Below, piece by piece: positions 1 to 4,247 of a stretch of DNA of 8,524 nt. The translations under genes were made by a program, and so were the position numbers. The stretch is from JBAVQS01 sp049694275 (lineage in GTDB: Bacteria > Chloroflexota > Anaerolineae > UBA4142 > SHND01). The DNA is taken from positions 1-8,524 of the forward strand of contig JBAVQS010000059.1 of the NCBI GenBank assembly GCA_049694275.1, written 5' to 3'. Position 1 is the first letter of the stretch, and every line of letters begins with the position of its first letter. Below the pieces are notes generated by a model. The model saw nothing but the letters and a program-made list of their open reading frames with translations. It was not told the origin of the DNA and searched no databases.

Positions 1-36
1 GGAGGCTTGTTTTAGGCGGCGAGGAGGTGGACGGAA

Positions 37-65
37 TTGGAGGGAGAGGGAAAAAGCGCGATAAT
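37..65 (+). promoter_or_regulatory. putative sigma70-type promoter for the lipoprotein gene
   Basis: A TTGGAG hexamer (37-42) and a GATAAT hexamer (60-65) are separated by 17 bases, matching a -35/-10 pair at 4/6 and 5/6 positions. Transcription would begin near 72 and leave a leader of about 29 nt before the GTG start at 101. The flanking bases are purine-rich and otherwise show nothing. This is a consensus match only. Confidence 0.4.
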
Positions 66-100
66 GGCGTAACCTAGCACTGCATCATTGGAGGCTCCCC

Positions 101-790
101 GTGAACATCATCCGACGTAGGGCAACCGCCGGCTGGAGCGTCATCGTTCTGCTCGGCGTGTTGTGCATTTCAGTCTTGGGTTGTACCGCGGCTGATCCCG
201 GACACGCGACCGCCACAGCTTGGGCATCCGCAGTGAGCGTCGCACAAACGGCACAAGCGCACACAGCAACGAGCGCCGCAACTGCGACCGTCCTGAACCA
301 GATCGCCGGTAACATCGGTCCAACCGATTCCCCCACTGATTCCCCTGTGGGCCTTTCAACCCCAGCGCCCTCTCACACCCCGGTCCTGCTCAGCGTAATT
401 GCCAACCGCGATATCAACGTGCGTAGTGGCCCAAGCACGAACTATTCCGTCCTGGGCACGCTCAAGCAGAATGCGAGCGCGCGGATCGTTGGCCTCTCAC
501 CCGATCGACAATGGTATCTCACTGAATACGGTTGGGTATCTGCCAATCTGGTCCAGCCACAAGGCGATGTATCGAAAGCGCCGGTCGTTACCCCGGCTGC
601 GCCCGCGCCCACAGGCACCGCGACCCTTGCCCCCACGGCCACCGCGACGCCGATCATTGCGGCCCAACCGACACAACCGCATGTGGCGGTTCGCGTGGGG
701 GCCGTTTGCAACGATGGGACCACCTCGACCGCCACCGGTTCCGGGGCTTGCTCCCATCACAAAGGGGTGGCGTATTGGCTGTACCGGTAG
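101..790 (+). CDS. lipoprotein with SH3b domain and C-terminal DUF3761-like motif
   Basis: Predicted exported, lipid-anchored surface protein of 229 aa. Residues 1-27 form a basic n-region (RRR) and a hydrophobic core ending in a lipobox, SVLGC, so C28 would be the lipidated residue. Residues 33-66 are A/T/Q-rich and probably extended. Residues about 98-152 match a bacterial SH3 (SH3b/SH3_3) domain, including NVRSGPSTNYSVLGTL and a GWVSANLV ending. A second A/P/T linker (160-195) leads to a short tail with CNDGT, GACSHHKGVAYW (C203, C217, H219, H220), which resembles DUF3761. SH3b domains usually bind cell-wall or peptide ligands; the ligand here is unknown. The start is GTG because GGAGG (90-94) lies 6 bases upstream and the signal peptide begins there. 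The nuclease gene follows after 34 bases and may be cotranscribed. The repeat style suggests Chloroflexota (inference). Confidence 0.85.
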   Translation: MNIIRRRATAGWSVIVLLGVLCISVLGCTAADPGHATATAWASAVSVAQTAQAHTATSAATATVLNQIAGNIGPTDSPTDSPVGLSTPAPSHTPVLLSVIANRDINVRSGPSTNYSVLGTLKQNASARIVGLSPDRQWYLTEYGWVSANLVQPQGDVSKAPVVTPAAPAPTGTATLAPTATATPIIAAQPTQPHVAVRVGAVCNDGTTSTATGSGACSHHKGVAYWLYR

Positions 791-824
791 GCACTGTAGC
801 TCTAACGATGAAGGGAGAAGGAAA

Positions 825-1427
825 ATGAGTCGTCGTTCCAAAGAAGATCCAATCATGAGCTTGGCAAGTGCGCTGGCAACAATCTTGACGCTTGGCTATC
901 TTTACCTCTTTTTTTCACTGCACCTGACTGGCCTCCTCTCTGTTATTGGATTGCCATTGGGCATCGTGATAATCCCGGTGGGCGTGATGTTAGGCGCTGT
1001 TCTAATCCGCAACCGCCGTCGCGAGGAGCGTTATCGGGGGCTCAATCTCGCCGGCATCGACCAGATGGACGGCATTGATTTTGAGCACTATGTGGCCCGG
1101 TTGCTTGAGGTGCGTGGGTTTCGGAGCAGGGTAACACCGCCATCCGGCGACTATGGGGTAGACATCGTCGCGGACAAGGATGGCAAAAAATACGCGATCC
1201 AGGTGAAACGCTATTCAAAGTTGGTGGGGCGTCAGGCGATTAGCGATGCCGTTGCCGGCAAAACGCATTACAAATGTGATGTGGCGATGGCAGTCACAAA
1301 CACCTATTTCAGCGACCCTGCAAAAACTATCGCAAGAACAACAGGCTGTGAGCTCGTTGACCGGGATATACTCGCACGCTGGATCAACGAGTTTCAGGCG
1401 GCAAACCCTAAAGGCGCCCGGTCATGA
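825..1427 (+). CDS. membrane-anchored Mrr-type restriction endonuclease-like protein
   Basis: A 200-aa protein with two predicted membrane segments (about residues 14-33 and 37-60), then a basic stretch (RNRRREERYR) facing the cytoplasm, then a PD-(D/E)XK nuclease domain of the Mrr_cat type (about 80-187). Visible family signature: an FE in the first helix (E87), GDYGVDIV with D113 as the likely metal ligand, and QVK with Q126 and K128. All expected catalytic positions are present, so the enzyme is probably active on DNA. In this family the domain cuts DNA, often modified or foreign DNA; the membrane tether fits surveillance of entering DNA, which is inference. The ATG at 825 is preferred over the longer open frame because AGGGAGAAGG sits just upstream and the upstream frame overlaps the lipoprotein gene with no domain content. 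It is followed by the AlbA_2 gene on the same strand. Confidence 0.82.
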   Translation: MSRRSKEDPIMSLASALATILTLGYLYLFFSLHLTGLLSVIGLPLGIVIIPVGVMLGAVLIRNRRREERYRGLNLAGIDQMDGIDFEHYVARLLEVRGFRSRVTPPSGDYGVDIVADKDGKKYAIQVKRYSKLVGRQAISDAVAGKTHYKCDVAMAVTNTYFSDPAKTIARTTGCELVDRDILARWINEFQAANPKGARS

Positions 1428-1498
1428 AGGATGTGGTAGTACGCAAATCTCGGAGAAACTGGAAAAGGTTATTCTTGCGCAGATCAGGCAGATCGTAG
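1424..1498 (+). CDS. possible 24-aa very basic peptide (ATGA overlap)
   Basis: An ATG at 1424 overlaps the nuclease stop codon in the 4-base ATGA arrangement that typically allows translational coupling. It opens 24 codons ending at TAG (1496-1498), beginning MKDVVVRKSRRNW and rich in Arg/Lys. No separate ribosome binding site is obvious, and no family is recognised. The other open frame through 1420-1512 reads ...SEKLEKVILAQIRQIVAQDR, which could equally be a decayed coding remnant. Weak; listed because the spacer otherwise holds nothing. Confidence 0.15.
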   Translation: MKDVVVRKSRRNWKRLFLRRSGRS

Positions 1499-1525
1499 CG
1501 CAAGATCGGTGACTGGAGGAATCTT

Positions 1526-2806
1526 ATGGATCATAGCCTATTTTGGCTACCCGCCAATGCCATCACTTATAAGCGAATCCTTGAGTTTGTGGAAGAACAT
1601 CTAGACGAAACAGCAGTCCTGGAATATAAGGAGATTGGGGTATCTAACAAAGAGAAAGCATTTCGCGAAGTTCTTGAAACCATCGCGGCCATGGCCAATA
1701 CAGATGGGGGAATTATTCTGTTCGGTGTACGTGAAGAGAACGGGAAAGCGAAAGATATCACTGGCGTGGACCCCCAGGATCAAGATCCAATCAGAGACAA
1801 ATGCAATTCGCTCCTTCAGCCAGCCTTTGTACCAGAGATCATTCCAGTCACGGAACCAGCAACTAACAAGTGCGTCCTTGTCATTCGTATTCACCCAGAT
1901 AGGCATCCGCACCCAGTAGTGCTTCGAGATAAAGGTGTACAGGTCCGAGTAGGCAACCGTAATGGATATGCCGATCTTTATCGCTTGCAGCAGTTATTTG
2001 CAGCTCCTCAGCTTGGGATTGGAACACCTGGATCTCGAATGAATTTTGACCCAACTGTTTTCTTTCGACCAGAGACCGATTTCGAATTTATGGCGAGATT
2101 TGCTTTTACTGGCTTTGCGCGGGATACTTCGTCGGTTCTCATGGGCGCTATGAAGAAGCAGATTCTCGGAGCTATTAGCAATGTTCCCATCGCAAAATGG
2201 GTAAAGAGACGCCTTTCGCTCCCCATTCCGTATGGATGGATATGGGATAAGCCCCTTGATAGTATTAACTTGACTGCCATTTTCAAATCAAGCCATTGGC
2301 CGAGAGGGTTTGGGCCCATATGGGCGCGCCTGCATATGAATCTGCCGGTTCTCCAGCAACCCTTTAGCATTGTTTGGGATGTGTTCATAAACAGGAACGT
2401 CGGAAGTGACCGGAATCAGGATATTGTTAATCCACTGCTATTGCCCTTTTCATGGAATGACTTGTATCCTCTGTTCATGGCCGGTCTTGGAAGCCTAACC
2501 TATCCCGCGTTTTGGAAACAGCTGCCTGAATCTCTTTACGTTTGGTCTCCTCGAGTTGAGTGTCATATTCTGACTAGCGGTGGGGCCAAATGGCTCAATC
2601 TCCTTGGCCTTAGTTATAGTACCGAATCAAGAATGCCATCTAGTCTATACCAGGAAGCCGTCCTTGAGTTAGAAGAAAGCAATCAGACAGACCAGCTTGA
2701 CCAGGTAGCTCGAGATTGGTTACTTCGAACTCTGCTCGATACGGGCTGCTTGGACGCTGAAGCCAAAGTACAAACGCTTAGACGGGAAGATTTTTCTAAT
2801 TTGTGA
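1526..2806 (+). CDS. AlbA_2 (Schlafen-type) putative nucleic-acid-binding protein with unknown C-terminal region
   Basis: A 426-aa protein whose residues about 20-158 match the AlbA_2 domain (Schlafen/DivIVA-associated fold). Seen are an early ETAVLEYKE motif (29-36), the hallmark AMANTDGGIILFGV segment (55-68), and a closing VQVRVGNRNGYAD (138-150). The family is linked to DNA or RNA binding, transcriptional regulation and, in Schlafens, nuclease activity on tRNA or rRNA. The remaining ~265 residues (aromatic-rich, with many Trp/Phe/Pro) match nothing I know; no helix-turn-helix or ATPase recognised. The start ATG has GGAGGA (1515-1520) 5 bases upstream. Base composition is visibly more A/T-rich than in the neighbouring genes, suggesting separate acquisition. 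The gene lies about 100 bases downstream of the Mrr-type nuclease on the same strand, so a joint defence or stress role is possible but inferred. Confidence 0.75.
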   Translation: MDHSLFWLPANAITYKRILEFVEEHLDETAVLEYKEIGVSNKEKAFREVLETIAAMANTDGGIILFGVREENGKAKDITGVDPQDQDPIRDKCNSLLQPAFVPEIIPVTEPATNKCVLVIRIHPDRHPHPVVLRDKGVQVRVGNRNGYADLYRLQQLFAAPQLGIGTPGSRMNFDPTVFFRPETDFEFMARFAFTGFARDTSSVLMGAMKKQILGAISNVPIAKWVKRRLSLPIPYGWIWDKPLDSINLTAIFKSSHWPRGFGPIWARLHMNLPVLQQPFSIVWDVFINRNVGSDRNQDIVNPLLLPFSWNDLYPLFMAGLGSLTYPAFWKQLPESLYVWSPRVECHILTSGGAKWLNLLGLSYSTESRMPSSLYQEAVLELEESNQTDQLDQVARDWLLRTLLDTGCLDAEAKVQTLRREDFSNL

Positions 2807-2882
2807 AGCTAGGATTAAATTGCGCTCCTCTACCCACCCCCTATCCTATGGGACAATGGTACCGGCGCGCGTACTTCCCCAA

Positions 2883-2912
2883 TTGACAGTTCGTTATAAT
2901 ATGGGCTATACT
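2883..2912 (+). promoter_or_regulatory. strong promoter for the small zinc-site protein gene
   Basis: A perfect TTGACA (2883-2888) is followed, after 18 bases, by TATACT (2907-2912); a TATAAT also lies inside the spacer at 2895-2900 but is too close to serve this -35. Transcription would start near 2919 and leave a leader of about 78 nt holding a small CGGGA/TCCCG hairpin. It separates the 87-aa gene from the AlbA_2 gene as an independent unit. Confidence 0.6.
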
Positions 2913-2996
2913 CTTGGACCTACGCGGGAAGCGTCCCGGCGCCGCAGAAGGGGTCGAAGGGCATATCGCAAGCCAACTCGGAATGCAGGGGAATGA

Positions 2997-3260
2997 ATGA
3001 TCGCCTACGGATATTTTGATCGGCCGGAACAAACCGTGCCTGCGTATGACCCCGGCCTTGAGGTGGACTGCCCGATTTGCAGATTCCCTTTGTCACACCC
3101 GGTAAAATCTATTTCCCTATTGGCCGTTGGGGATAGCCGCAGCTTCTTTTACCGCGTGCACAAGTACTGCTGGGAACCCCTGTCGCCAGAACAACAAACA
3201 GCAATTGACAGCCAAATCGTCGATGTGGTTGCCATCGCCAAAGATGGAACGTTGAATTGA
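2997..3260 (+). CDS. small protein with CxxC...HxxC zinc-site pattern
   Basis: An 87-aa soluble protein of unrecognised family. It carries VDCPICRFPL (C25, C28) and, 26 residues later, RVHKYCWE (H55, C58), spaced like the two knuckles of a zinc-binding fold. The likely role is zinc-dependent nucleic-acid or protein binding, but no partner can be named. The ATG at 2997 is chosen because AGGGG (about 2986-2990) lies at suitable spacing; an ATG four bases upstream opens only a few codons. The gene has its own promoter, and its stop lies 4 bases before a perfect hairpin shared with the convergent DUF3892 gene. No signal peptide or membrane segment. Confidence 0.7.
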   Translation: MIAYGYFDRPEQTVPAYDPGLEVDCPICRFPLSHPVKSISLLAVGDSRSFFYRVHKYCWEPLSPEQQTAIDSQIVDVVAIAKDGTLN

Positions 3261-3264
3261 AAAG

Positions 3265-3295
3265 CACCGCCAGACCATTGAATGGTCTGGCGGTG
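3265..3295. terminator. bidirectional intrinsic terminator between convergent genes
   Basis: CACCGCCAGACCATT (3265-3279) and its exact reverse complement (3281-3295) flank a single G, giving a very stable hairpin. Read on the - strand it is followed by CTTTTC, so it best serves the DUF3892 transcript. On the + strand there is no U-tract, but the hairpin lies directly after the stop of the zinc-site gene and may still act or protect the 3' end. Confidence 0.8.
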
Positions 3296-3329
3296 GGCGT
3301 ACCTTACTATTCAGTTGTAGCTGCCTCGT

Positions 3330-3626
3330 CTAGTAAGCGGGGCACTGGGGCAGGCTAAGCAGATTGTCGACTATGGTGCTATCTGCTTCGGTCCGCAGGT
3401 ACTTGTTGCCGGCTGCGCTCCGGGCAACAATCACCTTGGTCTCATTGCCCTTGACCAGAACGAAATACTCGTGCGTTCTGTTGTCGATGTTCTGGATGGC
3501 TTCGAGTTGGGTATGCGTCCATCGCGCGCCGCCTTTGACGCCGCCGACACGTGTGATTCGTTCGTGCGGGTTCTGGCGGTCCACCTTGTTGACACACATG
3601 ATCTGAAGCTTCGTCTTCGTATCCAT
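3330..3626 (-). CDS. DUF3892 domain-containing protein
   Basis: A 98-aa protein matching DUF3892 along nearly its full length. Visible are the opening motif with NPHERITRVGG (19-29), GARWTHTQLEAI (33-44), a central strand pair EYFVLVKGNETKVIVARS (53-70), and the typical ending KYLRTEADSTIVDNLLSLPQC. Function is unknown in the family; members are small, soluble and frequent in plasmids, phages and genomic islands. The ATG at 3626 is chosen over one five codons upstream because GAGGAG (complement of 3634-3639) lies 7 bases before it. The transcript would end at the perfect hairpin at 3265-3295. No clear promoter was found upstream; the leader region is rich in hairpins instead. Confidence 0.85.
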   Translation of the reverse strand: MDTKTKLQIMCVNKVDRQNPHERITRVGGVKGGARWTHTQLEAIQNIDNRTHEYFVLVKGNETKVIVARSAAGNKYLRTEADSTIVDNLLSLPQCPAY

Positions 3627-3664
3627 TTGCAAACTCCTCAATCTTGTCGAGCCTGAGCGTGGGA

Positions 3665-3688
3665 GTAAGAGAGTTGCACCTCTCTTAC
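3665..3688. repeat. inverted repeat in the DUF3892 upstream region
   Basis: GTAAGAGAG (3665-3673) pairs exactly with CTCTCTTAC (3680-3688) around a 6-base loop; two further G/C pairs are possible with one bulged A. There is no U-tract on either side. It lies 39 bases before the DUF3892 start codon, so it could be a leader structure or an operator for that gene. Confidence 0.5.
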
Positions 3689-3718
3689 CCTTGTAATCCG
3701 CTCAAGGCGGTTTGAGTG

Positions 3719-3775
3719 AAGGGTCAGGACTAATCGTTGCGGGCAATGAATCGCAGTCCTGACCCTTTCCTTTTG
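3719..3775 (+). terminator. hairpin with T-rich tail, terminator-like
   Basis: AAGGGTCAGGACT (3719-3731) pairs perfectly with AGTCCTGACCCTT (3755-3767) around a 23-base loop that itself holds TTGC/GCAA. It is followed on the + strand by a T-rich tail. No + strand gene ends nearby, so it may end an unseen transcript or serve as a structured element upstream of DUF3892. Confidence 0.45.
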
Positions 3776-3846
3776 GCGACTCCTTCCCCGATATCGTAAG
3801 CATCATCTCATTTGCCTTATATGCCTCACCCCCTTTTTCAGGTAAC

Positions 3847-3883
3847 AAAAAACGCGTGTGCTCTACGGGTAGGCGCACGCGTT
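3847..3883 (-). terminator. intrinsic terminator, - strand
   Basis: AACGCGTGTGC (3851-3861) pairs with GCGCACGCGTT (3873-3883) with one G-U pair. Read on the - strand it is followed by TTTTTTGTT, a classical U-tract that overlaps the stem base. On the + strand the following TTCTTTAT is weaker. It would end the candidate antisense RNA. Confidence 0.7.
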
Positions 3884-3917
3884 CTTTATCAATATAAGCG
3901 GATTTACCACGGATTTC

Positions 3918-3934
3918 TTGTCAAGACTTGACAA
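3918..3934. promoter_or_regulatory. 17-bp palindromic operator candidate
   Basis: TTGTCAAGACTTGACAA is a perfect palindrome with 8-base arms around a central A (3926). Its right arm contains the TTGACA -35 box of the + strand promoter, so a dimeric repressor bound here would block that promoter. The bound protein is not identifiable from the window. Confidence 0.5.
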
Positions 3935-3957
3935 AAACCTCAAACCCGTGATAAAAT
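3928..3957 (+). promoter_or_regulatory. promoter of the short + strand RNA
   Basis: A perfect TTGACA (3928-3933) and TAAAAT (3952-3957), spaced by 18 bases. Transcription would start near 3964. Everything downstream on the + strand for several kilobases is antisense to the clamp-ligase gene, so the only plausible product is the short RNA ending at 4038. Confidence 0.6.
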
Positions 3958-3963
3958 GAACTT

Positions 3964-4038
3964 GCGTTGATAAAGGTGCTTGACCTGCACCACCGTTCCC
4001 GCCGCGCCGACTCTGATCAGTCGGCGTTTGGCTTTTCT
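3964..4038 (+). ncRNA. candidate ~75-nt structured regulatory RNA
   Basis: A promoter and an intrinsic terminator bracket about 75 nt with two hairpins: GGTGC (3975-3979) with GCACC (3987-3991) around a 7-base loop, then the terminator stem CGCCGACT (4005-4012) with AGTCGGCG (4019-4026). A GTG at 3976 opens 32 codons but has no ribosome binding site and its frame runs through the terminator, so a non-coding product is favoured. It is fully complementary to the longer - strand RNA. It resembles no RNA family I can name. Confidence 0.45.
4005..4038 (+). terminator. intrinsic terminator of the short RNA
   Basis: An 8-bp perfect G/C-rich stem (4005-4012 with 4019-4026) with loop CTGATC, followed on the + strand by TTTGGCTTTTCT. 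Good geometry, with a slightly interrupted U-tract. Confidence 0.65.
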
Positions 4039-4054
4039 GGCCTAGAACGTCTGT

Positions 4055-4083
4055 ATCATACCATAAATCGGTGACGCGTGCAA
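4055..4083 (-). promoter_or_regulatory. extended -10 promoter, - strand
   Basis: On the - strand, TTGCAC (4083-4078) is followed after 17 bases by TATGAT (4060-4055), with TG one base upstream of the -10 (an extended -10). Transcription would start near 4048 and run toward 3847, opposing the + strand RNA. Confidence 0.45.
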
Positions 4084-4112
4084 GAGGTACACACACAATA
4101 AAACCTAGAACC

Positions 4113-4151
4113 AAAGAATCCGTACACTACATCTAGTGTACGGATTCTTTT
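4113..4151. terminator. 17-bp perfect hairpin ending the - strand gene run
   Basis: AAAGAATCCGTACACTA (4113-4129) and its exact reverse complement (4134-4150) flank the loop CATC. The stem base supplies A/T runs on both sides (CTTTT on the + strand, CTTTGG on the - strand), so it can stop transcripts from either direction. It lies about 100 bases after the clamp-ligase stop codon and is the best candidate for the end of that operon. Confidence 0.75.
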
Positions 4152-4247
4152 CTGTCAGATCTTCATAGGTCAATCGCTTGCCAGTGGGTTGGGCGATTGC
4201 TTCTACTGTCCTTGATCCATTCTCTTGCGGTGGGAGAAGAGTTAAGA

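Larger units (their letters stand above)
3847..4048 (-). ncRNA. candidate ~200-nt antisense RNA
   Basis: Defined only by signals: an extended -10 promoter at 4083-4055 would start a transcript near 4048, and a G/C-rich hairpin (3883-3851) followed by six T on the - strand would end it near 3847. The RNA covers the whole + strand candidate RNA and would form a complementary CGCCGACT/AGTCGGCG hairpin near its 5' end and a GGTGC/GCACC hairpin. No well-started reading frame lies inside it, though a short peptide cannot be excluded. Confidence 0.35.
3627..4247. other. signal-rich intergenic region without protein genes
   Basis: About 620 bases with no credible protein gene. In order it holds an inverted repeat (3665-3688), a terminator-like hairpin (3719-3775), a - strand terminator (3847-3883), a 17-bp palindrome (3918-3934) over a + promoter (3928-3957), a short + RNA with terminator (3964-4038), an opposing promoter (4055-4083), a 17-bp perfect hairpin (4113-4150), and a weaker CAATCGC/GCGATTG pair (4171-4199). 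The density of divergent and convergent signals is what one sees at replication-control or antisense-RNA loci, though no iterons or initiator gene are visible. Confidence 0.6.

Noticed and set aside
399..824. Upstream extension of the nuclease frame
   Set aside because: It overlaps the lipoprotein gene in another frame and is Arg/Pro-rich without any domain; the ATG at 825 has a good ribosome binding site and begins the membrane anchor.
1246..1512. 88-codon + strand frame overlapping the nuclease gene end
   Set aside because: Most of it is a shadow of the nuclease; only the last ~30 codons lie in the gap and they have no start codon. At most a decayed remnant.
3964..4040. tRNA or tmRNA-like fold
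   Set aside because: No cloverleaf, T-loop consensus or CCA end; the second stem with its T-rich tail is a terminator.
3863..4114. 83-codon frame on the - strand in the intergenic region
   Set aside because: It has no ribosome binding site, crosses promoter, palindrome and hairpin signals, and ends inside a terminator; composition is not protein-like.
3660..4200. CRISPR array or origin iterons
   Set aside because: The repeats are inverted pairs with different sequences, not regularly spaced direct repeats, and no cas or initiator gene is present.
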